A stretch of DNA of 64,000 bases from Apoda limacodes (lineage: Eukaryota; Arthropoda; Insecta; Lepidoptera; Limacodidae), in the NCBI GenBank assembly GCA_946406115.1, contig OX291562.1, forward strand, positions 7,966,001 to 8,030,000, in the 5' to 3' direction. Positions 55,146-64,000 of the stretch are shown here, piece by piece. The first letter of the stretch is position 1, and each line of letters begins with the position of its first letter. The notes beneath the pieces are model-generated. The model worked only from the letters and a program-made list of their open reading frames with translations. It was not told where the DNA came from and searched no databases. A program made the position numbers and the translations under genes.

Positions 55146-55515
55146 GGGTTGCACTCCGGGAGTGCCGGCAGAAGTGAAAACATACTCGCTGTTTACTTCC
55201 CATCACTTCTTATCCATATTTATTTATTAAAAATAATAACTTTTATTTATTTACTTTTTTGACACTGTATATTTGACAGCTCAATCTGTCATAGAATTAA
55301 AATCCCATATCCAACCTCCCTGTACTACTCATAATCGCCATATACTAAAAATAAAAACTAACCTAATGTAAATAAAGGTCACGTGTCCTAAAGCGAGTGA
55401 AATCTTACGAATTTTCGATCAGGACACGTGACCTGACGCGAGTTTAAAAGTTTTTACCCATCACAAAAAAAGTGCACAGCGCCGCTAAAGAAGTTTTCAC
55501 TTCAAAAATATCACT
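55146..55515 (-). repeat. Lepidopteran repeat with ctccgggagtgccggcagaa end
   Basis: Reverse-orientation member of the family at 27762-28148 (tgcactccgggagtgccggc; gtgcacagcgccgctaaaga). It lies only in the left arm of the palindrome and so arrived after the arms formed. Confidence 0.6.
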
Positions 55516-55639
55516 TGAGTGAATTTAATAAAGATAAAAAGCTCGGTGCGACTTTTGTCCAGTTTTCACATCTTTAAATAACGAATAAATTCACAGAAAA
55601 TTCTACGTATTAGTTGAACAATTAATATTTATAAGATCA

Positions 55640-55875
55640 CTAGCTATTGCCCGCGGTTTCACCCGCCCTAAATTCGATTATCGGTGTAGGATTTCAATTT
55701 CAATGAAAATATTATAGAAAAAAAAACGACTCACACTTGACGTTTTCGAGTAGCCTATGTCCTTTCCTGGGACTCAGACTATCTCCATGCCAAATTTGGC
55801 CGCGGTTCATCCCGCCCGAAATTATCTATTTCTAAATTATATATTATCGGTGTAGGATTTCAAATTCAATAGAGA
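55640..55875 (+). repeat. Lepidopteran interspersed repeat, copy G
   Basis: Starts actagctattgcccgcggtt and includes gtagcctatgtcctttcctg and ctatctccatgccaaatttg. Its inverted partner is copy J in the right arm. Confidence 0.75.
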
Positions 55876-56204
55876 AAATATTTACCAAATATTATATTAA
55901 AAAAAAGTGTGTGTATCAGCTCCGACACACGACTGGAGTTTTCTCTCTGTTTCTTTCTCTCTCGGTCTCGGTCTCGGTCCAACAATATTTTATACCTACA
56001 TACCTACGGGTCGAATTGATAATTCCTTTTTTAGTCGGCTAAAAGGTTATCACACTTCAAGAAAGGTATACATAAATTGTATTTATTTTTCAACCTTACT
56101 TCCTTCTGACCTTAAACAACTTGAATAACGTTTTGGAAGTTGCTCAATGCCCTTTAAAAAAATCCGTTTATACCACATAACCACGTAAGTGCACTTTCAA
56201 ATTA

Positions 56205-56340
56205 CAGTGCAACAAACTTTTGTGACCTTCTGACCTTAGATGTTACTAGTCGCTAGTGTCACTGTAAGTTCATATCAATTTAAATATCGCGATTGTGGTT
56301 TTGATTTTGGACCACTGGGTCAGAAAAGTTTGTTGCACTA
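56205..56340. mobile_element. 136-bp MITE with agtgcaacaaactttt ends and TA duplication
   Basis: The ends cagtgcaacaaacttttgtg and its mirror cagaaaagtttgttgcacta match with few changes, and TA flanks each side (56203-56204 and 56341-56342). TA duplication suggests Tc1/mariner-type mobility. It is present only in the left arm of the palindrome. Confidence 0.7.
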
Positions 56341-56460
56341 TACCTGATAAAAGATAAAAATCACTTGGAGCTAGGTCTGGAAAATATAGTGGGTGCTACA
56401 TTAACTGAAAAAAATCAAAAAGAGCACTCCGGAACGCAATTTTCACGTCGTTTATTGTTT

Positions 56461-56740
56461 ACTAGCTTTTGCCAGCGGCTCCACCCATGTATACGATTAT
56501 CGGCGTGGAATTTCTACGGTAAATCCTTGATTATAGAAAGTTTGCTAAAGCTATAGATTTAGTTCGCCCACTATAAATTCGATTATTGTTATTCCTGTGG
56601 GAACTTTTCAATTTTGATGTACGAAAGTAGCCTATGTCATTTTCCGCCTTTACAACTATCTCTGTTTAGCTCAATGCTACGTCGCGACGTGAAGGAAAGG
56701 CAAACAAACAAACGATCACAATTATAATAACAATAAAAGT
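56461..56740 (+). repeat. Lepidopteran interspersed repeat, copy H
   Basis: Starts actagcttttgccagcggct; its inverted partner is copy I in the right arm. Confidence 0.7.
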
Positions 56741-57361
56741 AGTTTAGTAACATTAAACGTAACCTTCCGTACACTATAGACCTGAGTAAATTATTTTTAT
56801 TTTTGTTATACTCTTTATGTGTAAATACATATAATCTTTTGGGACATAAACATCTAAAAACCTAAAAAACAAAAAAAGAAACACCATAAAGAGATAGTTT
56901 TGTCGCGTGTAAAAAAAACTTAAAAATCTAGTCCTAAGCTGAATTTTGCTTCGAAATGTTTGCTTTCTTTTGCGCGCCTTTTCCTACATTCAAAGTACCC
57001 CAGCGCGTGGACACCTTTCTTAATTTTAAGGTAAGTATAAGTAAGCATGAACTGAATACTAAACACTAAACACGTTTTGCATTGTTTATAGGATGGATAT
57101 AAGCACCACTATGCATCGTCAAAAAGCACATTTTTTGACTTTTTAGAAATTATTATTAAATAGTTATTAAAAAAAATTAAAATTAAAAAAAACCCTTGAC
57201 GGATGTTATCTTAAAAAAGATTATATAAAATTTTTACAAATCTGAATAAATCCGTCAGGGCATCCTTGCCTTTTCTGTTTTAAATTTCAATCAAAATGTT
57301 GTAGTATAGAAAAACTACTATATCTATGTCTGTCCTTTGATATGCAGCAATTGATATTAAT

Positions 57362-57720
57362 TAAGAGAATACGATTCACCGCGCCTCACAGCGTGCTTCA
57401 TAAAATCGAATTTCCCACTTATTTTTGAAACTTACAAATCAAAGACCATGTTTGAAGACGAGCTCTAGGATTTAATATGTAGGTAGGTTTGCAGTATGCC
57501 AGTTTTCTATTAAATTTTAAAGTTTAAAAGCTAAACAAGATTCTAGTGTCTCTAAATAATATTAAAACTTTTTTTAGGAGATCATGCCTACAAAATTTAA
57601 CAGTATTTGATCAGTAAATGTCCAAAACAAGTAGGAAATTCGTTTGTTTAAAACACGCTGCGAGGCGCCGCGAATCGTATCCTCTTAAAACACGCTGCGA
57701 GGCGCCGCGAATCGTATCCT
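57362..57720. mobile_element. Third TTAA-type MITE with gcgaggcgc ends, with duplicated right end
   Basis: It starts gagaatacgattcaccgcgc after ttaa and ends aacacgctgcgaggcgccgc ... ctctta. The last 40 bases occur twice in tandem. It belongs to the pair at 21955-22716. It sits in the spacer of the palindrome. Confidence 0.7.
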
Positions 57721-57989
57721 CTTAAAGACAGCATCCATTTACGTACGTACGTCCGTAGTAGAGGTAGGGCACAGCGAGTATTCATTTAAATAAGCCTGTT
57801 GACTGGGGATGTATCTCCACCTTACAGAAAACTGCGGCCAAAATAATGCTAACATTGAGTAGTAACATTGTTGTGTTCCTGGCGTCGAGCGAGTGTTGTT
57901 AGAGCTCTTGAGGATTCGCTGCATGGCGCTTGATCGGCGTAGACTACTAGTACGGCGGTCAGGGAGAGCTGATGAAACAGCTAATTAAA

Positions 57990-58200
57990 GGTGATTGAGC
58001 GTTTGATCAACACACACCTTCTAAGATACCTAGAAAAACACGACCTGTCAGTGACCGTCAATATGGCTTTCACTACGGTCGCTCGACTGGTGACCTTTTA
58101 GTGTATCTCATACACCGATGGGCACTAGCCATTGAGAGTCAGGGGAAGCCATTGGCACGTGGCCTTGACATGGCGAATGCGGTCGATCCGGTATAACAGG
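57990..58200 (+). pseudogene. jockey-type reverse transcriptase fragment
   Basis: With frame changes it reads LLRYLEKHDLS, QYGFHYGRSTGDLLVYLIHR and ALAIESQGKPLARGLDMANA, matching fingers and first palm motif of a jockey reverse transcriptase (family LDIAKAFDRVWH). It lies in the spacer of the palindrome. Confidence 0.7.
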
Positions 58201-59084
58201 ATCGTTCAGGATCTTCTGAGCTAAAGCAGTGCTGCTTCCACAGGTACGATGCATAAAATTCACGCAATTCATCCCAGTCTACCGACTTAACGATGTCAAT
58301 AAGTTGGCTCAAATAGATCGGGTTGTATGCATGATACTCATAATTAATATGAATTGCTGCATATCAAAGACGGTATAATAGCTTTTCTACTGTCCATAGG
58401 CCACGGTGATCGGTTACCATCAGGAGGTCCGTGGGTTTGTTTGCCACCTTACTGGTATAACTGCTACATTTTGATTGAAATTTAGAACAGAAAAGTCAAG
58501 GGTGCCCCGACGGATTTACTCAGATTTGTAATTATTTTTACTCACTTTCTTTTAGTCAAGAGTTGTATGTACGAAAATTTTATATAATCTTTTTTAGATT
58601 ACATCCATCAAAGGTTATTTTTTTAATAATAATTTGATAGTAAAAAAAAGTCAAAAAATGTGCTTTTTGACGATGCCTAGTGGTGCTTATGTCCATGCTA
58701 TAAACAATGCAAAACGTGTTTAGTGTTTAGTATTCAGTTCATGCTTACTTTTACTTACCTTAAAATTTAGCTTACCTTACCTTACCTTAATAAAAAACGT
58801 GGCCACGCGATGGGATCTTTGAAAGTACGAAGAGGCGCACGAAAGAAAAATAAACATTTCGAAGCAAAATTCAGCTTAGGATTAGATTTTTAAGTATTTT
58901 TTAAACGAGACCTAACTATCTCTTTAGGGTGGTTCTTTTTTAGTTTTTTAGGTTTTTAGATGTTTATTTCCCAAAAGATTAAATGTAAGTCACTTTCTGA
59001 GTAAAACCAAAACAAAAATAATTTACTCAGGTCTTTAGTGTACGGAAGGTTACGTTTAATGTTACTAAACTACTTTTGATATTA

Positions 59085-59355
59085 TTATAATTGCGAAAGT
59101 AAATCAGTTTGTTTGTTTGCTTTTCCTTCATGTCGTAAAATAGTATTTTGCTGAACAGAGATAGTTGTAAAGGAAGAAAAGGACGTAGGCTACTTTCGTA
59201 CCGGAAATTTGAAAAGTTCCCACAGGATAATCGAATTTAACGTGGGCAAACTATATCTATAGCTTTAGCAAACTTTTTATAATTAAGGATTTGCCGTAGA
59301 AATTTTACGCTGATAATCGTATTCACGGGTGAAGCCGCTGGCAATAGCCATGCGC
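59085..59355 (-). repeat. Lepidopteran interspersed repeat, copy I
   Basis: Reverse orientation; ends cgggtgaagccgctggcaat. Inverted partner of copy H. Confidence 0.7.
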
Positions 59356-59360
59356 TAAGT

Positions 59361-60337
59361 AACTCCGGACAAAGATTGGATATGTCACATATCATTCCGA
59401 TTAAAGATATATATCCGCTTCGCATATCCATATCCACTTAATATATCCGCGGAAAAATGCAATTTTCTAGCACACTGCGGTCAAACGAATCCTCGGATCG
59501 ATTTCGTACCTTTCAATCACGAGTGCACAAATCGTTAGTGTATCCCTCGTTTCTTCGGAACGAAAACATTTTTCGTGATGAGTTGTGATTGGTATGACCG
59601 GGCTTTGTTTGACTAGTCATTCCTTAGGTTAGGATACAATTTAAGACTATGACTGTAACATTTATAAACAATTTTTTTATTCACAATACGCAATTTTAAC
59701 TCAAAACTTTTATAGGTATAAATATTTACACAGTCTAGTACTTATACACAAATAAATCCTACCAGGAAAGTAAATGATTATGATTACTTACAAACAACAC
59801 ATATCAAATACACTAGTAATCATTGACACTTATATTATATTTTTCTAACAGATATTCACGCGCACGTCACAAAGCAGAGGTGATACTAAAAACTACTGTA
59901 GTAAGTATTAATCTATAGTATGTACATACTTACGTAAACAAACAATTTAATTGAAGACAAAAAACGTCCACTTAATTAAGAAGCGGTTAAAGTGCTTTTA
60001 AGCGTATTGCACGGATATTCATATCAAAATGCATATACATTGGGTTTAGTAGGCGTGATTTTAAAAAGCGCTGAGATCTATTATTAAAAGCAAGACACGA
60101 CAACGTTACTATTTCGCTTTCAATGCTAGCTCTCTCTCTCTCTCACTTTCATATTACTGAAATCGTGAATCGCTATTCCGCCGCTCCGCGCCACCGACAC
60201 GGGCGCCAGGCTCCGCTGTTGATCTGCATTAGTTCATTCACACACTCCCTGGATATAGGACATGTTAATTTCACGTACATTGCAGGAGTTGTAACATATC
60301 CAGATATATATCCAAAGATATAGTTATGTCCGGAGTT
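59361..60337. mobile_element. 977-bp insertion with aactccggac ends
   Basis: The left end aactccggacaaagattgga and right end ...ttatgtccggagtt form an inverted pair of about 10 bp, and ggatatgt/acatatcc words lie just inside. It is absent from the left palindrome arm, so the empty site is known. The repeated gctggcaa.agc on both sides suggests a target duplication. It contains ctctctctctctctc but no transposase. Confidence 0.6.
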
Positions 60338-60684
60338 TGCCAAGGCTAGCTGGCAAAAGCTAGTAAACAATAAACGACGTGGAAATTGCGTGCCGGAGTG
60401 CTCTTTTTGATTTTTTTCAGTTAATGTAGCACCCACAATATTTTCCAGACCTAGTTCCAAGTGATTTATGAAGGTTCATGTATGGCTTTCTTGAAGTATG
60501 ATTACCTTTTAACCGACTAAAAAAAGGATTTTATCAATTCGAGCCGTAGGTACGTAGGTATACAATATTGTTGGACCGAGACCGAGAGAGACAGAGACCG
60601 AGACCGAGAGGCAAAAACAGAGAGAAAATTCCAGTTGTGTATCGGAGCTGACACACACATTTTTTTATATAATATTTAGGAATC

Positions 60685-60845
60685 GCGGGGAATTTGGCAT
60701 GGAGATTACTGAGTCCTAGGTCCTTGAAAACGTCGAGTGTGAGTTGTTTTCTGTTCTATAATATTTAATAAATATTTTCATTGAAATTGAAATCCTACAC
60801 CGATATCCGAATTCAACGTGGGTGAAACCGCGGGCAATAGCTAGT
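60685..60845 (-). repeat. Lepidopteran interspersed repeat, copy J
   Basis: Reverse orientation; contains aatttggcatggagattact and ends aaccgcgggcaatagctagt. Inverted partner of copy G. Confidence 0.7.
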
Positions 60846-61315
60846 GATCTTATAAATATACATTGTTCAACTAATACGTAAAATCCTTTGTGAATTCATT
60901 CGTTATTTAAAGATGTTAAAACTCGACAAAAGTCACACCGAGCTTTTTCTCTGTATTATAATCACTCAAGTGCTATTTTTTCTCAAAATATTTATTAGAC
61001 TTCAAGTAATGCTGGTCGATTTATATACATATATGTGGACAAAAAGTTCTCGCGCTTTGCTAGAATGTCGACAAAATTATGATTTATCTCTAACGTTTTA
61101 GACGATTAGTTTTCTAAAACACAGAGCGAATGCATATTTAACTATTCTTGAATCAAATGAGTTCTTAAGGGTTGACACAAAATAGAAAGCAAGTTTTATT
61201 GATTAATTTTGTTAGAAATTATCAAAATTTATATCAAATTAAAATCAACAGTCTGATTGTTATTTTTTAAGGCAAACTTTGAAAATATCAGTTTCTAGAA
61301 GATTAATGTCAGTAA

Positions 61316-62430
61316 ACTACAAATTTGTGAAAAGTTATATATAAATAGTAGTAGAAATACTAAAATGTTAACTTTTTGTTCGTAAATCTTACTTATAACT
61401 GAAGAATATAGTAATGAAATAAATACATAACTTTCATAAAATTATATAAATTGTATACAAATTAAGAAAACTTAGTCGAATGAAACACATAAAGTTGAAC
61501 TGTTAAAATAACATAGTTTCCTGAATTTTCCTGATTAGAAAAGCTTAAAACTTAAAGAGTTTAACAAAATTTAATTTGCCAACCCTTAAATTTCTTCCAC
61601 AAAACGCATAAACACCCCTTCCACAAATATGAATAAACTTTCTTAAAGTCGTAAAAACACTTATCCTATTTCCATTTCTTTATTTTCTCGATGACAGTGG
61701 AAATTTGAACGAGCATCTTTTTTACATTTTGTATACATTATTTAATAAAAATATGATGCTTACGCACGTACAAGGTCATAGCAGAGTTGAAGAAACTAAT
61801 AGGGATGGAGCTATCGATAAACGTAACACGATCACAGACCCAATATTTTTTTGCAAAATGTAAGAAACTAAACTATTGCCGGATAATTTTGTACAAATTT
61901 ATTAACTAATATTACATTTCATTACAAGATGTAATTATATTATGATGATTCTTTATTTATTTTTTTTAATCAAAAGCTGAATGATGAATCGTCACTGTCA
62001 CTCGTTTGCACCATTTCTTTAAACCTACTTTCGTAAATCACCGCGTTCATTTCTTCGTGGTAGTCCACTGTTTTCTTGGATTTTAAGGTCAGTAAAGCAT
62101 CTGACACGAATGCTTTCGTAGACCCTGCATGGCATATGATAGGCGTTCACCTTTTCCCATTGGCACTGAACTAGTGGAAGCGGCGGTGTCGTCAGTCCAG
62201 TTCTTAGATACTGAGTGGTTTGAACTGTGTGGTAAAAAAGGTAACAACATCAAGAGTATCGTAGCAGATCAAATAAGAGGTCAATGTCTAATTATGACTC
62301 TACTTTTCAGAATAAGGATAAAAATATTCTAAAATCATTAAAAGAAAAAATAAGGGAAATAGTATTGTTGTTATAAATCATGTAGATTATATAAAAAAAA
62401 GTAAATAATATACTTAATGATGAAGATTTT
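61316..62430. other. AT-rich, no gene recognised
   Basis: Mostly AT-rich DNA. A moderately GC-richer piece at 61980-62250 holds a 67-codon frame without a known motif. Confidence 0.35.
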
Positions 62431-64000
62431 AAATTTTTTAACTCTGATCCCACCAAAAAGTTTAACAAAGAAGTTAAAACCTCTTTTAACAACTCTCAAA
62501 TTGTTTTTAGTACACAATCATCCAAAAATTATATTATATCCATGAATTCTAATGCTGGAATACTATACGGTCCCCCAAAAACACACAAAGAAGATATCTC
62601 TGCTCGTCCAGTCGTATCCTATATAGGAGCTGAACTACATTCTTAAAGATAAAACAAAATTTAAATCCATTCATTCTTTAAAAAATAGTCTTGATTTAAT
62701 AAAAAATATTCAGAATGTCACGATACCGGAAGATTCAATTATAGTTTCGCTGGATGTGGATAGTTTATTTACCAATGTTCCATATCAAGAATGCTTAATT
62801 TTAATATCAGATATGTTTAATAGACAACTTTTCACATCCACAAGAAAAACAAGAACAGTTGGATCTAACGACGATTTGTATGCAACAAAATTATTTCAGA
62901 TTTAATAATCAATTCTATGTACAAAAAGATAGGACTTGCAATGGGCTCTCCTTTGAGCTCCCTGATGGCGGATAAATTCATGGATAATTTTGAAACTAAA
63001 AACATAATTTCTCACAGTAATGTTCTGTACTACTATAGATATGTAGATGACATAATATTGTGATGGTCAGGAGGAGACCCAGAACTAGAATTTTTTTTAA
63101 ATAATTTAAACAACATACATCCAAAACTTAAATTTAAATTAGAAAAAGAACAAAATGGTAGTCTGAATTTTTAGACTTAAATTAGAAAGAAGCCAAAACA
63201 ATCATACCTTTCAAATATAGAGAAAACCAGCACACACCAACACAGTTATTCCAGCTTCATCTTGTCATCCTTGGCAACATATACTCGCGGCATTCAATTC
63301 ATACATACATCGATTATTGTCAGTACCTCTTAGTAAAAAAGATTATTCTTAATCTATTTAAGATTAAGATTATCAAATAGATAATTCCAATGGATACCAT
63401 CAAACGCTGATAGACCAGCTTAATCAAGAAGAAACTTTATTCCAGGGCAACAGCGACACTCTACCCTGTAAGGGAAAAAAAAATACAAATGTAGTATAAC
63501 TTATTATGGACAAATTTCTGAAAAAATAGCTAAAACATTGCGTCGTAACGACATTTATATCCCCTACCATACAAATAATACATTAAAAAAGACATTGTGC
63601 AATGCCAAAGAACGTACAGAACATTCAAAAAAGTCTGGTATATACAAGCTTACTTGCGGCGGCTGCGATCACGTTTATATAGGTCAGACGGGTCACAGTT
63701 TTGATACAAGATACAAAGAACACATTTCAGCCTACAATAATCAACACCTAGATCGATCAAACTTTGTGAAACATCTTTTAGATTCAGGACATTCACTACC
63801 TAACGACACTTTCGATATTTAATATATATGTCAAAAAAATTTCAAACTTAGCGTTTTGGAGCAGATGGAGATAGTTCGGCACAGGAATAGAGGTATAATA
63901 ATTAACGAACAACTAAATGTTTCCAATTCACCGTACTACTACGTACTAACGGCCCCAGATGACGATCTTGCTGTCCGGATAGCGAGATTAGTCTCTACGA
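62430..64000 (+). mobile_element. Decayed Penelope-like element
   Basis: The plus strand reads, with breaks: AGILYGPPKTHKEDISARPV (Penelope reverse transcriptase motif), KKIGLAMGSPLSSLMADKFM (motif B), YYYRYVDDIIL (catalytic Asp pair), EFFLNNLNNIHPKLKF and then a GIY-YIG endonuclease. This order, reverse transcriptase then GIY-YIG, is diagnostic of Penelope-like elements, which relate to telomerase rather than to LINEs. Several stops and frame changes show it is inactive. It may run beyond the right edge. Confidence 0.88.
63538..63822 (+). CDS. GIY-YIG endonuclease domain of a Penelope-like element (partial, open)
   Basis: The 94-codon open stretch has RRNDIYIPYHTNNTLKKTL, then SGIYKLTCGGCDHVYIGQTG (GIY and YIG motifs with the CxxC between them that Penelope-like endonucleases have) and SFDTRYKEHISAYNN with the conserved Arg and His. 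It ends PNDTFDI at a TAA. In active elements this nicks the target DNA. Upstream frames carry the reverse transcriptase but are broken, so it is part of a dead copy. Confidence 0.85.
   Translation: MRRNDIYIPYHTNNTLKKTLCNAKERTEHSKKSGIYKLTCGGCDHVYIGQTGHSFDTRYKEHISAYNNQHLDRSNFVKHLLDSGHSLPNDTFDI

Larger units (their letters stand above)
54785..57360. repeat. Giant inverted repeat, left arm (about 2.6 kb)
   Basis: Read in reverse, this arm matches 58325-61315 along its length. Landmark pairs: tcaatcagaatgttgatttt/61250; tatgcattcgctctgtattt/61130; gactggagttttctctctgt/60640; gagcactccggaacgcaatt/60390; ggtctggaaaatatagtggg/60440; aacgtaaccttccgtacact/59045; taaacacgttttgcattgtt/58710; ttgatatgcagcaattgata/58360. 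Two blocks (about 55135-55525 and 56080-56345) are missing from the right arm and are later insertions. Similarity looks about 85-90 percent over matched parts. It is non-coding. Confidence 0.88.
58325..61315. repeat. Giant inverted repeat, right arm (about 3.0 kb)
   Basis: This is the partner of 54785-57360. It contains insertions not in the left arm: a 75-bp jockey 3' tail at about 58390-58465 and the 977-bp element at 59361-60337. It shares with the left arm, in reverse order, the interspersed repeats (copies I and J) and the ggtctcggtctcggtcc-type stretch near 60580. Confidence 0.88.

Noticed and set aside
60173..60460. 95-codon minus frame sharing its first residues with 56365-56556
   Set aside because: The shared residues come from the two palindrome arms (inverted copies), and the rest is the 977-bp insertion. 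Not a gene pair.
1..64000. Bacterial-type systems: CRISPR arrays, phage genes, operons, riboswitches
   Set aside because: None found. Spliced genes, insect transposons and AT-rich non-coding DNA show a eukaryotic genome.

Overview
This is a transposon-rich eukaryotic window, almost certainly from a moth or butterfly. The evidence is a ten-exon clan-4 cytochrome P450 that looks like the lepidopteran CYP341 family, jockey-type LINEs of lepidopteran character, many copies of interspersed repeats I know from Lepidoptera (the gcccgcggcttcgcccgc / cctatgtcctttc type), short spliced exons and an AT-rich background. There are no bacterial-style operons, rRNA genes, CRISPR arrays or convincing functional tRNA genes.

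Only one cellular gene looks intact: a P450 on the minus strand from 29363 (ATG) down to 7256 (TAA). I could join ten exons, all with GT-AG borders and compatible phases, into 1482 bp (493 aa) with every P450 signature. Its 13.6-kb first intron holds most of the tandem DNA in the window. One part is a satellite of about 400-bp units (15.9-21.8 kb). The other is a higher-order repeat (22.8-25.4 kb) whose successive units carry 2, 2, 3 and 4 copies of a 131-bp subunit. Upstream on the same strand are two decayed exons of a second, related P450 (34.6 and 42.0 kb). They are separated by a roughly 6.5-kb hAT-like insertion that itself carries a decayed LINE.

Layout: 0-0.8 kb, 3' end of a Ty3/gypsy pol (integrase); 0.8-5.4 kb, decayed retroelement sequence; 5.4-7 kb, TTAA-type and hAT-type MITEs; 7.3-29.4 kb, P450 with intronic transposons; 30-34 kb, short tandem repeats, a foldback element and a tRNA-like hairpin; 34.6-42.2 kb, P450 pseudogene with the hAT-like insertion; 43.9-51 kb, a nearly full-length jockey-type LINE interrupted by a second, 5'-truncated LINE; 51.4-54.4 kb, jockey fragments; 54.8-61.3 kb, a giant imperfect palindrome with arms of 2.6 and 3.0 kb; 62.4-64 kb, a decayed Penelope-like element with a GIY-YIG endonuclease.

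I did not find a clear new multigene system. The strongest unexplained structures are the giant palindrome, the expanding higher-order repeat, the intronic satellite and the P450 pair. Everything here comes from reading the sequence: family names come from recognition of motifs, not from searches, and boundaries of repeats are approximate unless terminal repeats or target duplications fix them.
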